NCBI RefSeq assembly: GCF_000009765.2 | Contig: NC_003155.5 | Coordinates: 7,564,001 to 7,628,000 of the forward strand | Source of the DNA: Streptomyces avermitilis MA-4680 = NBRC 14893 | Lineage (GTDB): Bacteria; Actinomycetota; Actinomycetes; Streptomycetales; Streptomycetaceae | Direction of reading: 5' to 3' | Length of the DNA stretch: 64,000 bases | In this document: positions 8,527-17,249 of the stretch, piece after piece | Numbering within the stretch: position 1 is the stretch's first letter | Layout: the number at the start of each line of letters is the position of its first letter | Made by a program: the position numbers and the translations under genes | Notes under the pieces: generated by a model | Told to the model about the DNA's origin: nothing | What the model saw: only the letters and a program-made list of their open reading frames with translations | Database searches by the model: none

Positions 8527-10164
8527 GTGTCCCTCAACACGCACCACTGGTGGCGCGACGCAGTGATCTACCAGGTGTACGTCCGCAGCTTCCTGGACAG
8601 CACCGGGGACGGGATCGGCGATCTCGCCGGGGTCCGGGCCGGACTGCCGTACCTGAAGAAGCTCGGCGTCGACGGCATCTGGCTGAGCCCCTTCTACCCC
8701 TCCCCGCAGCACGACCACGGCTACGACGTGGCCGACTACTGCGACGTGGACCCGCTCTTCGGCGATCTCGCGGAGTTCGACCTGCTGATGACGGACGCCC
8801 GGCGGCTCGGCATCAAGGTGCTCCTCGACATCGTCCCCAACCACTGCTCCAGCGAGCACCCGTGGTTCTCCCAGGCGCTGGACTCGGCGCCCGGCAGCGC
8901 GGCCCGCGCCCGCTTCCACATCGCCGACGGCCGCGGCCCGGACGGGGCCGAGCCGCCCAACAACTGGCACGCCATGTTCGGCGGCCCCGCATGGTCCCGC
9001 ATCACCGAGCCGGACGGCACGCCCGGCCAGTGGTACCTGCACATGTTCACGCCCGAGCAGCCCGATCTGAACTGGCGCAACCCCGAGGTCGGCGCCCACT
9101 TCGACCACGCGCTGCGCTTCTGGCTGGACCGGGGCGTCGACGGCTTCCGCATCGATGTCGCGGCCGGCCTCTTCAAGCACCCCGACCTGCCCGACTCGCC
9201 CGACCCCGAGGCCGACGCCCGCACCCGCGACTCGGTCAACCCGCTGGCCTGGAACCAGCCCGAGGTGCACGACGTCTGGCGGCACTGGCGCACGGTCTGC
9301 GAGGAGTACACCGCCCGCGACGGCCGCGAGCGGCTGCTCGTCGGCGAGGTCTCCGTGCCCACCGCGCGCGAACACGCCCAGTACGTACGCCACGACGAAC
9401 TCCACCAGGCATTCTTCTTCGACCTGCTGAGCGCGCCCTGGAACGACGACGCCTTCCGCAAGGTCATCTCCGAGGCCATGCAGGACATCGCCGGCACCGG
9501 CTCCACCGTCACCTGGGTGCTCAACAACCACGACCAGGTCCGCACGGTCACCCGCTACGGCGAACTCGGCACCGAGGGCAGCGGTCTGGGCGCCGCCCGG
9601 GCCCGCGCCGCCGCACTGCTGATGCTGGCGCTGCCCGGAGCCGCGTACATCTACCAGGGCGAGGAGCTCGGCCTTCCCGAGGTCGTCGACCTGCCCGATG
9701 ACGTGCTGACCGACCCGATCTTCCACCGGACCGGCAGCCGTGCCCGGATCCGCGACGGCTGCCGGGTGCCGCTGCCGTGGTCGGGGCACGCCTCGCCGTT
9801 CGGCTTCACCCCCGGCGTCGAGAGCGCCAAGCCGTGGCTGCCGCAGCCCGCCTACTTCGCCGAGTACGCCACCGACCGCGCCCTCGCCGACACCCGCTCC
9901 TTCTGGCACCTCTACCGCGACGGGCTCCACCTGCGCGCCGGACTGCCCCAGCTGGGCGAAGGGACGCTGCGCTGGCTGGACACCCCGCCCGGCGTCCTCG
10001 GCTTCGTCCGCGGCGACGGCCTGGTGTGCGCCGTCAACTTCGGTACGGCCCCCACGCCCGCGCCCGTCTCCGGCACCCCCCTGCTGTCCAGCGGCCCCTG
10101 CGCGCCCGGCGTCCTGCCCGGCTCGACGGCCGCCTGGTGGATCAGCGACTCCACCAACCCCTGA
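8527..10164 (+). CDS. Alpha-glucosidase, glycoside hydrolase family 13
   Basis: The 545-aa enzyme cleaves alpha-glucosidic bonds of maltose- or trehalose-like sugars, probably in the cytoplasm as no signal peptide is seen. GH13 landmarks are all present: region I DIVPNH, region II GFRIDV with nucleophile Asp210, region III LLVGEV with acid/base Glu274, and region IV NNHDQ with Asp336. I choose the GTG at 8527 because it gives the usual family N terminus (NTHHWWRDAVIYQVYVRSF) and the TTG at 8458 is a -35 box; an ATG at 8491 is possible. It heads an operon with a sugar importer, so imported oligosaccharides are likely its substrate. Confidence 0.93.
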   Translation: MSLNTHHWWRDAVIYQVYVRSFLDSTGDGIGDLAGVRAGLPYLKKLGVDGIWLSPFYPSPQHDHGYDVADYCDVDPLFGDLAEFDLLMTDARRLGIKVLLDIVPNHCSSEHPWFSQALDSAPGSAARARFHIADGRGPDGAEPPNNWHAMFGGPAWSRITEPDGTPGQWYLHMFTPEQPDLNWRNPEVGAHFDHALRFWLDRGVDGFRIDVAAGLFKHPDLPDSPDPEADARTRDSVNPLAWNQPEVHDVWRHWRTVCEEYTARDGRERLLVGEVSVPTAREHAQYVRHDELHQAFFFDLLSAPWNDDAFRKVISEAMQDIAGTGSTVTWVLNNHDQVRTVTRYGELGTEGSGLGAARARAAALLMLALPGAAYIYQGEELGLPEVVDLPDDVLTDPIFHRTGSRARIRDGCRVPLPWSGHASPFGFTPGVESAKPWLPQPAYFAEYATDRALADTRSFWHLYRDGLHLRAGLPQLGEGTLRWLDTPPGVLGFVRGDGLVCAVNFGTAPTPAPVSGTPLLSSGPCAPGVLPGSTAAWWISDSTNP

Positions 10165-10223
10165 GTGACTCCCGGGCCCTCCGGATCTCCGTCAGTTCTT
10201 CACCCCTCGAAGGGACATCAACG

Positions 10224-11549
10224 ATGATGCGACGACGTACGACCCTGCTCGCCAGCTGCACCGCCCTCGCCCTGGCCCTGGGCGCCACCGCCTGCGGAGG
10301 CGGCCCCGTCGCCGCGGGTGGCGGCGGCAAGTCGCTCAGCGGGCAGACGATCACCGTGGCCGGTGTCTGGTCCGGGAGCGAGCAGAAGAACTTCCAGAAG
10401 GTCCTGGACGCCTTCACCGAGAAGACCGGCGCGTCGGCCCGGTTCACCTCTACCGGCGACAACGTCTCCACGGTCGTCGGCAGCAAGATCGAGGGCGGCA
10501 ACGCTCCCGACGTGGTGATGGTCCCGCAGGTCGGCGTGCTCCAGCAGTTCGCGAAGAAGGGCTGGCTCAAGCCGCTCTCCCGGACCGCCCAGCAGTCCGT
10601 CGACGCCAACTACGCGAGTGTCTGGAAGAAGTACGGCAGCGTCGACGGCACCCTGTACGGCCTGTACTTCAAGGCCGCCCACAAGTCGACCGTCTGGTAC
10701 AGCCCCGACGCCCTCGACCAGGCGGGCGTCAAGCCGCCGAAGACGTACGACGCGATGCTGAAGGCCGGGCACACCGTGTCCGACTCCGGCCTCGCGGCCT
10801 TCTCCGTCGCCGGACAGGACGGCTGGACCCTCACCGACTGGTTCGAGAACATCTACCTCTCCCAGGCCGGACCCGAGAAGTACGACGCCCTGGCCGCCCA
10901 CAAGATCAAGTGGACCGACCCGAGCGTGGTCGAGGCCCTCACCACCCTCGGCAGGCTCTTCAAGGACAAGCAGCTGATAGCCGGCGGCCAGAAGGGCGCC
11001 CTGAACACCGACTTCCCCGGCTCCGTCGAGAAGGTCTTCGGACCCGAGGCACAGGCGGGCATGGTCTACGAGGGCGACTTCGTCGCCGGCGTCGCCAAGG
11101 ACCAGTTCGACAAGAAGATCGGCCAGGACGCCGACTTCTTCCCCTTCCCCGCGGTGGACGGCGGCAAGGCACCCGTGGTCAGCGGCGGCGACGCGGCGGT
11201 CGTCCTGAAGGACGGCAAGAACCAGAAGGCCGCCACCCGGTTCCTGGAGTACCTCGCCACCCCCGAGGCGTCCGCCGTCTGGGCCGGGGCCGGCGGCTTC
11301 CTCTCCCCGAACAAGAAGGTCGACCTCGCCTCCTACGGCGACGACGTCACCCGCGAGACGGCCAAGTCCCTGATCGCCGCCGGGGACTCGGTCCGCTTCG
11401 ACATGTCCGACCAGGCCCCGGCCGCGTTCGGCGGCACCAAGGGCACCGGCGAGTGGAAGCTCCTCCAGGACTTCCTGCGCGACCCGTCCGACCCCAAGGC
11501 GACCGCCGCCGAGCTGGAGCGCGCGGCGGCCAAGGCCTACCAGGACTGA
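10224..11549 (+). CDS. ABC alpha-glucoside-type binding lipoprotein
   Basis: The 441-aa solute-binding protein carries a signal peptide ending in the lipobox LGATAC, with Cys24 as the predicted lipidated residue. The mature part is a family-1 solute-binding fold (TITVAGVWSGSEQKNF at the start, PDVVMVPQ near residue 95). It should bind an oligosaccharide outside the membrane and pass it to the two permeases that follow. GAAGGGA precedes the ATG at 10224. The gene lies 60 bases after the alpha-glucosidase gene and five bases before the first permease gene. Confidence 0.95.
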   Translation: MMRRRTTLLASCTALALALGATACGGGPVAAGGGGKSLSGQTITVAGVWSGSEQKNFQKVLDAFTEKTGASARFTSTGDNVSTVVGSKIEGGNAPDVVMVPQVGVLQQFAKKGWLKPLSRTAQQSVDANYASVWKKYGSVDGTLYGLYFKAAHKSTVWYSPDALDQAGVKPPKTYDAMLKAGHTVSDSGLAAFSVAGQDGWTLTDWFENIYLSQAGPEKYDALAAHKIKWTDPSVVEALTTLGRLFKDKQLIAGGQKGALNTDFPGSVEKVFGPEAQAGMVYEGDFVAGVAKDQFDKKIGQDADFFPFPAVDGGKAPVVSGGDAAVVLKDGKNQKAATRFLEYLATPEASAVWAGAGGFLSPNKKVDLASYGDDVTRETAKSLIAAGDSVRFDMSDQAPAAFGGTKGTGEWKLLQDFLRDPSDPKATAAELERAAAKAYQD

Positions 11550-11554
11550 TCGCC

Positions 11555-12913
11555 ATGACCGCCACCCTCGTGAAAGAGACGAGCCCCCCGGCCGCCCCCC
11601 GGGCCGACGGCAGGCGCCGGGCCAGGCGCCGCGGCCGGATCATCGCCCTCGTCTTCGTCTTCCCCGCCCTGCTCCTGCTCGGCGCGCTCGTCGTCTATCC
11701 CGTGCTGTTCACCGTCGGGCGCAGCTTCTTCGACGCCTCCGGCACCCGGTTCGTGGGCGGCGACAACTACGCCGAGATGTTCCGCGACCCCGCCACGCTC
11801 AAGGCCATCCGCAACACCACCATCTGGGTGGTCGTCGCCCCGACCCTGCTCACCGGGCTCGGCCTGGTCCTCGCCGTGCTCGTCGAGAAGATCCGCTGGG
11901 CGACGGCGTTCAAGCTGCTGCTGTTCATGCCGATGGCGGTCTCCTTCCTCGCCGCGGGCATCATCTTCCGGCTCGCCTACGACGAGGACCCCGACAAGGG
12001 CGTGCTGAACGCCGCCGTGGTCGGCGTCCACGACGCCTTCGCGGGCACGTCCTCCTACCCGACCGCCCGTGCCCGCGACGGCCAGGGCCTGACCAGGGCA
12101 GGCGACGGCTCGTACGGTACGGCCGACGGCGTGTCCCCCGGCCGCACCGTCAGCCTCGGACTGGTCGGTGTACGCCCCGACGACCTGCCCAAGGACGCGA
12201 GGCCGGCGTACACGGCCGCCGGGCGCACGTCCGCCCCGGACGAACTGCGCGGTGTCGTCTACCTGGACTTCACCCCCGGCGGGGGAGGCCGGCAGGGCAA
12301 GGCCGACAAGGCGGAGAGCGGGCTGCCGGGGATGCGGGTCGAGGCGGTGCGCGACGGGAAGACGGCCGCGCGCGCCACGACCGCCGCCGACGGCTCCTTC
12401 CGCTTCGGGGACCTGGGCTCCGGCTCGTACACGCTCCGGCTGCCCGCGTCGAACTTCGCGCCGCCCTACGAAGGCGTCTCCTGGCTCGGCCCGGCGCTCG
12501 TCACGCCGGCCGTCATCGGGGCGTACCTGTGGATCTGGACCGGCTTCGCCATGGTCCTGATCGGTGCCGGACTGGCCGCGCTGCCCCGGGACGCGCTGGA
12601 GGCGGCCCGGATGGACGGGGCGGGGGAGTGGCAGATCTTCCGCCGGATCACCGTGCCGCTGCTGGGACCCGTACTCACGGTGGTCTTCGTGACCCTGGTG
12701 ATCAACGTGATGAAGGTCTTCGACCTCGTCTACATCATCGCGCCGGGACCGGTGCAGGAGGACGCCACCGTGCTCGCCACCCAGATGTGGCTCGTGTCCT
12801 TCGGCGGCGGCAACAACCAGGGCCTGGGCAGCGCGCTCGGAGTGCTGCTCCTGCTGCTGGTCATCCCGGCCATGGTCTTCAACGTCCGCCGTTTCCGAGG
12901 GAGTCAGCGATGA
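11555..12913 (+). CDS. ABC sugar permease with inserted beta-sandwich-like domain
   Basis: At 452 aa this MalF-type permease is about 150 residues longer than usual. TM1 (IIALVFVFPALLLLGALVV), TM2 and TM3 are followed by a hydrophilic stretch at about residues 144-305, then TM4-TM6 with the EAA loop EAARMDGAGEWQIF that contacts the ATPase. The insert lies in the loop after TM3, predicted outside the cell. Its second half reads SGLPGMRVEAV...ADGSFRFGDLGSGSYTLRLP, the pattern of Cna-B/SdrD or carboxypeptidase-regulatory-like beta-sandwich domains. It could contact the binding protein or cell wall. The stop overlaps the next permease start (ATGA). No ATPase gene is in the operon. Confidence 0.93.
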   Translation: MTATLVKETSPPAAPRADGRRRARRRGRIIALVFVFPALLLLGALVVYPVLFTVGRSFFDASGTRFVGGDNYAEMFRDPATLKAIRNTTIWVVVAPTLLTGLGLVLAVLVEKIRWATAFKLLLFMPMAVSFLAAGIIFRLAYDEDPDKGVLNAAVVGVHDAFAGTSSYPTARARDGQGLTRAGDGSYGTADGVSPGRTVSLGLVGVRPDDLPKDARPAYTAAGRTSAPDELRGVVYLDFTPGGGGRQGKADKAESGLPGMRVEAVRDGKTAARATTAADGSFRFGDLGSGSYTLRLPASNFAPPYEGVSWLGPALVTPAVIGAYLWIWTGFAMVLIGAGLAALPRDALEAARMDGAGEWQIFRRITVPLLGPVLTVVFVTLVINVMKVFDLVYIIAPGPVQEDATVLATQMWLVSFGGGNNQGLGSALGVLLLLLVIPAMVFNVRRFRGSQR

Positions 12914-13749
12914 ACGCGCTCAGGCGAGGGCTCGGCAACAGCCTGATACAGGCCTTCCTCGTGCTGGTCGGGCTGATCTGGCTCACCCCGCTCGCCGGAC
13001 TGTTCCTGTCGTCGTTGCGGTCCGCGCAGGACCAGGCGCGCGGCGGCTGGTGGACGGCTCTGACCAGTCCCGCACAGCTGTCCTTCGACAACTACTCGGC
13101 GCTGCTGGGCAATGCGGGGATGACGCAGGCGTTCTGGAACACCGTGCTGATCTCCGTCCCGGCGACCACACTCGTCGTCGTCATCGCGGCGCTCGCCGGA
13201 TACGCGTTCGCCTGGCTGGAGTTCCCCGGCCGGGAGGCGCTCTTCCTGCTCGTCGTGGCCCTGTTGGTGGTGCCCGTCCAGATCGGGCTGCTGCCGGTGG
13301 CCAAACTCTTCGGCCAGCTGGGCCTGTTCGGCACGATCCCGGGCGTCGTGCTCTTCCACGTCTCCTACGGGCTGCCCTTCGCGATCTTCCTGCTGCGCAA
13401 CTACTTCGCCGAGATGCCGCGGGAGATGCTGGAGGCCGCCCGCATGGACGGCGGCAGCGAGTGGCGCATCTTCACCCGGCTCGTCCTTCCGGTCGGCCGC
13501 CCGGCCATCGCGAGCCTCGCGATCTTCCAGTTCCTCTGGGTCTGGAACGACATGCTCGTCGCCCTGCTCTTCGCCGACAGCTCCGCACAGCCGCTGACGG
13601 TGGAACTCCAGTCGCAGATACGGCAGTTCGGCAGCAACATCGACGTACTCGCGCCGGGGGCGTTCCTGTCCCTGGTGGTGCCGGTGGTCGTCTTCTTCGC
13701 CTTCCAGCGGCACTTTGTGCAGGGGGTGATGGCGGGCTCCGTCAAGTAG
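12910..13749 (+). CDS. ABC sugar permease, MalG type
   Basis: The 279-aa protein has six predicted helices and the EAA loop EAARMDGGSEWRIFTRLVLP at about residues 175-195, typical of MalG-like permeases. It overlaps the previous permease by four bases and ends AGSVK. It is the last gene of the alpha-glucosidase/importer operon. The missing ATPase is likely a shared one: in Streptomyces the multitask MsiK ATPase serves several sugar importers (known biology, not visible here). Confidence 0.95.
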   Translation: MNALRRGLGNSLIQAFLVLVGLIWLTPLAGLFLSSLRSAQDQARGGWWTALTSPAQLSFDNYSALLGNAGMTQAFWNTVLISVPATTLVVVIAALAGYAFAWLEFPGREALFLLVVALLVVPVQIGLLPVAKLFGQLGLFGTIPGVVLFHVSYGLPFAIFLLRNYFAEMPREMLEAARMDGGSEWRIFTRLVLPVGRPAIASLAIFQFLWVWNDMLVALLFADSSAQPLTVELQSQIRQFGSNIDVLAPGAFLSLVVPVVVFFAFQRHFVQGVMAGSVK

Positions 13750-13760
13750 CGCGGGACGAA

Positions 13761-13808
13761 GACGAAGGGGGCGGCGAGGCGGAAGAACCGCCCCACCGCC
13801 CCCTCGTC
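13761..13808. terminator. Bidirectional terminator between sugar permease and pgl
   Basis: A long hairpin pairs GACGA-GGGGGCGG with CCGCCCCCTCGTC and has an inner GGCGG/CCGCC stem. It lies in the 75-base gap between convergent genes and can serve both. Confidence 0.7.
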
Positions 13809-13824
13809 GTGCCGCAGCCAGCCG

Positions 13825-14607
13825 TCAGGCCAGAGCCGGCGGATACAGCGAGCGCGGCAGCTGCGAGGCCGCCGCCGCGTCCAGCAGCCACAGGGTGCGG
13901 GAGCGGCCGTGGGCGCCGGCCGCCGGGGCCTGGAGCTCGCCCGCGCCCGACAGGGCGATGGCCGCCGCCTCCGCCTTGTCCTCGCCCGCCGCCAGCAGCC
14001 ACACCTCACGCGCGGCCCGGATCGCCGGCAGCGTGAGCGTGATCCGGGTCGGCGGGGGCTTCGGCGCTCCGTGCACACCGACCACCGTCCGCTCCGTCTC
14101 CCGCACCGCCGGGTGCTCCGGGAAGAGCGACGCGACATGCGTGTCCGGGCCGACGCCCAGCATCAGGACGTCGAAGGTCGGGACCGCGCCATGGTTCTCG
14201 GGCCCGGCCGCCCTGGCCAGCTCCTCCGCGTACGCGGCCGCCGCCGCGTCCGCGTCGGAGCCGTGCGGGCCGTCCGACGCGGGCATGGCGTGCACCCGCT
14301 TGGGGTCCAGCGGCACCGCGTTCAGCAGCGCCTCACGGGCCTGGGTGTCATTGCGTTCCGGGTCGCCCTCGGGCAGGAACCGCTCGTCGCCCCACCACAG
14401 GTCGAGCCGGCCCCAGTCGATGGCGTCCCGGGCGGGCTCGGCGGCCAGCGCGGCCAGCAGGCCGTTGCCGTTGCGGCCGCCCGTGAGCACGACCGAGGCG
14501 TAGCCGCGGGAGGCCTGCGCGTCCACGATCTTCGTGATCAGCCGGGCCGCGGCGGCCTGCGCCATCAGCTCCTTGTCGCGATGCACGACCAGTTGGGGAG
14601 TACTCAC
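13825..14607 (-). CDS. pgl: 6-phosphogluconolactonase
   Basis: The 260-aa enzyme hydrolyses 6-phosphogluconolactone, the product of Zwf. It shows the DevB-type glucosamine-6-phosphate isomerase/lactonase fold with LWWGDERFLPEGD near residue 70 and the GVGPDTHVASLFPEH loop near residue 150. It is the last gene of the tkt-tal-zwf-opcA-pgl operon; its ATG overlaps the opcA stop by four bases. Cytoplasmic, part of the oxidative pentose phosphate pathway. Confidence 0.96.
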   Translation of the reverse strand: MSTPQLVVHRDKELMAQAAAARLITKIVDAQASRGYASVVLTGGRNGNGLLAALAAEPARDAIDWGRLDLWWGDERFLPEGDPERNDTQAREALLNAVPLDPKRVHAMPASDGPHGSDADAAAAAYAEELARAAGPENHGAVPTFDVLMLGVGPDTHVASLFPEHPAVRETERTVVGVHGAPKPPPTRITLTLPAIRAAREVWLLAAGEDKAEAAAIALSGAGELQAPAAGAHGRSRTLWLLDAAAASQLPRSLYPPALA

Positions 14608-15725
14608 TGCGGGTCTGCCTTCTTGACCGGGGGCATCTGGGCCGGAGACGGACGGCCGACCTCGCTGTCGCCCGCCGGGGAGGCCGGCGCGGGAGCCGAC
14701 GCGGCCGTCCGGCTGGGCTCAGCCGATTCCTGCACCGGCCGGACCGGGAGTGGCGTCGTGGCCTGTGCGGGAGCCTCGGACCTTCGCGAGGCCGAGTGGG
14801 TCCCGCCGAGCCGGTCCACCCCGAACCGGAGCGCCGACGCGTAGGTGTCGTCCGGATCGAGCCTGCGCAGCTCCTCCGCGAGCAACCCGGACGTTTCGCG
14901 GCGCTTGAGCGCCACCGCGCGGTCCGGCTGCCCCGGCAGCGCCAGCGTGGCCATCGTTCCGTCCGACCGGTGCAGCGTGATGGGGCCACCGGTCGTTTCC
15001 ATCCGGACCTGGGTCAGGCCGGGACCGGCGGAGATCACGCGCCGGACGTGCACATGGAGCCGGTCGGCGAGCCACATGGCCAGCAGTTCGACGCTCGGGT
15101 TGAACTCCTCGCCCGCCACCTCGGCGGAGATGACCTCGCAGTTGATCTGGTCGAGGGCGGCGGCCAGCATCGAGCGCCACGGGGTGATCCGGGCCCACGC
15201 CAGGTCGGTGTCCCCCGGCTCGTAGCTCTCGGCGCGGGCCCGCAGCTCGTCGACGGGCTTCTCCGCCGCGTAGCTGTCGGTGACCCGGCGCTGGCCCAGG
15301 GCGCCGAGGGGGTCGCTGGCCGGGTCACGCGGGGCGTCCACCGACCACCAGACCACCACGGGCGCGTCCGGCAGCAGCAGCGGCAGGACGACGGACTGGG
15401 CGTGGTTCGCGACCTCGCCGTACAGGCGAAGGACGACCGTCTCGCCGGTGCCGGCGTCCGCGCCGACCCGTACCTCGGCGTCCAGACGCGACTTCGTGCG
15501 GTCCCGGGGCGAGCGCGAGACCCGCTTGACGACCACGAGCGTGCGCGAGGGGTGCGCGCGCGAGGCGTCGTTGGCGGCCTTCAGGGCGTCGTAGGCGTTC
15601 TCCTCGTCGGTGACGATGACCAGGGTGAGCACCATGCCGACGGCGGGCGTGCCGATGGCGCGGCGGGCCTGCACGAGCCCCTTGTTGATCTTGCTGGCAG
15701 TGGTGTCCGTGAGGTCGATCTTCAT
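14604..15725 (-). CDS. opcA: Glucose-6-phosphate dehydrogenase assembly protein OpcA
   Basis: The 373-aa protein is the actinobacterial/cyanobacterial OpcA, needed for full activity and redox control of Zwf. The start is set at the ATG giving MKIDLTDTTASKINK, the conserved N terminus; the frame extends 20 codons further without similarity. The body ends in a low-complexity Ala/Pro/Ser tail before MPPVKKADPQ. It overlaps zwf upstream and pgl downstream by four bases each, so the three are translationally coupled. Confidence 0.96.
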   Translation of the reverse strand: MKIDLTDTTASKINKGLVQARRAIGTPAVGMVLTLVIVTDEENAYDALKAANDASRAHPSRTLVVVKRVSRSPRDRTKSRLDAEVRVGADAGTGETVVLRLYGEVANHAQSVVLPLLLPDAPVVVWWSVDAPRDPASDPLGALGQRRVTDSYAAEKPVDELRARAESYEPGDTDLAWARITPWRSMLAAALDQINCEVISAEVAGEEFNPSVELLAMWLADRLHVHVRRVISAGPGLTQVRMETTGGPITLHRSDGTMATLALPGQPDRAVALKRRETSGLLAEELRRLDPDDTYASALRFGVDRLGGTHSASRRSEAPAQATTPLPVRPVQESAEPSRTAASAPAPASPAGDSEVGRPSPAQMPPVKKADPQ

Positions 15726-17245
15726 GGGCGACGCCAGCTCCGTCCGTCTCGTTCGAGCATTTCGTCCGCCTCGACGGGACCCCACGTGCCCGCGGGGTAC
15801 TGCGCGGGCTTGCCGTGCTTGTCCCAGTGCTCCTCGATCGGGTCGAGGATCTTCCAGGACAGCTCGACCTCCTCGGTGCGCGGGAAGAGGTTCGAGTCGC
15901 CGAGCAGCACGTCCAGAATCAGCCGCTCGTACGCCTCCGGGCTGGACTCGGTGAACGACTCGCCGTACGCGAAGTCCATCGAGACGTCCCGGATCTCCAT
16001 CGAGGTGCCGGGCACCTTGGAGCCGAAGCGGACGGTGATGCCCTCGTCGGGCTGGACGCGGATGACGATCGCGTTCTGGCCGAGCTCCTCCGTCGCCGTG
16101 TGGTCGAAGGGGGAGTGCGGGGCGCGCTGGAAGACGACCGCGATCTCGGTGACGCGGCGGCCCAGGCGCTTGCCGGTACGGAGATAGAAGGGGACGCCCG
16201 CCCAGCGGCGGTTGTCCACCTCGAGCTTGACGGCCGCGTAGGTGTCGGTCTTCGACTTGGGGTCGATGCCGTCTTCCTGGAGATAGCCGACGACCTTCTC
16301 GCCGCCCTGCCAGCCGGCCGCGTACTGTCCGCGGACGGTGTTCTTGCTCAGGTCCTTCGGCAGCTTGGCGGCGCCGAGCACCTTGGTCTTCTCGGCGGCG
16401 AGCGCGTCCGCGTCGAAGGAGGCGGGCTCCTCCATGGCGGTCAGTGCCATCAGCTGGAGCAGGTGGTTCTGGATGACGTCACGGGCGGCGCCGATGCCGT
16501 CGTAGTAGCCGGCGCGGCCGCCGATACCGATGTCCTCGGCCATGGTGATCTGCACATGGTCCACGAAGGACCGGTTCCAGATCGGCTCGAACATCGTGTT
16601 GGCGAAGCGCAGCGCCAGGATGTTCTGGACGGTCTCCTTGCCCAGGTAGTGGTCGATGCGGAAGACCTGGTCCGAGCCGAAGACCTCGTGGACGATCGCG
16701 TTGAGCTCCTCGGCCGACTTGAGGTCGTGTCCGAAGGGCTTCTCGATGACCGCGCGGCGCCAGGAGCCGTCCGACTGGTCGGCCAGGCCGTGCTTCTTGA
16801 GCTGCTGGATGACCACCGGGAAGGCGGACGGCGGCACGGACAGGTAGAAGGCGAAGTTGCCGCCCGTGCCCTGTGCCTTGTCCAGTTCCCCGATGGTGTC
16901 GCGCAGCCGCTCGAAGGCGTCGTCGTCGTCGAAGGTGCCCTGGACGAAGCGCATCCCCTGGATGAGCTGCTGCCAGACCTCCTCGCGGAACTCCGTACGG
17001 GCGTGTTCCTTGACGGCGTCGTGGACGACCTGGGCGAAGTCCTCGTGCTCCCAGTCGCGGCGGGCGAAGCCGACGAGCGAGAAGCCCGGCGGCAGCAGCC
17101 CGCGGTTGGCGAGATCGTACACGGCTGGCATCAGCTTTTTACGTGACAAATCGCCCGTGACGCCGAAGATGACCAGGCCCGACGGCCCCGCGATACGCGG
17201 GAGCCGTCGGTCTGCGGGGTCACGCAGCGGGTTGCTGCTCGACAA
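15722..17245 (-). CDS. zwf: Glucose-6-phosphate 1-dehydrogenase
   Basis: The 507-aa enzyme oxidises glucose-6-phosphate and makes NADPH. The nucleotide-binding motif GVTGDLSRKKL is at about residues 29-39, and the substrate/active-site motif RIDHYLGKE at about residue 197. It starts at a TTG (giving MSSSNPLRD), only four bases after the tal stop. In Streptomyces, Zwf carbon flow feeds NADPH to antibiotic synthesis (known); here it sits in a complete pentose phosphate operon. Confidence 0.97.
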   Translation of the reverse strand: MSSSNPLRDPADRRLPRIAGPSGLVIFGVTGDLSRKKLMPAVYDLANRGLLPPGFSLVGFARRDWEHEDFAQVVHDAVKEHARTEFREEVWQQLIQGMRFVQGTFDDDDAFERLRDTIGELDKAQGTGGNFAFYLSVPPSAFPVVIQQLKKHGLADQSDGSWRRAVIEKPFGHDLKSAEELNAIVHEVFGSDQVFRIDHYLGKETVQNILALRFANTMFEPIWNRSFVDHVQITMAEDIGIGGRAGYYDGIGAARDVIQNHLLQLMALTAMEEPASFDADALAAEKTKVLGAAKLPKDLSKNTVRGQYAAGWQGGEKVVGYLQEDGIDPKSKTDTYAAVKLEVDNRRWAGVPFYLRTGKRLGRRVTEIAVVFQRAPHSPFDHTATEELGQNAIVIRVQPDEGITVRFGSKVPGTSMEIRDVSMDFAYGESFTESSPEAYERLILDVLLGDSNLFPRTEEVELSWKILDPIEEHWDKHGKPAQYPAGTWGPVEADEMLERDGRSWRRP

Positions 17246-17249
17246 GGTT

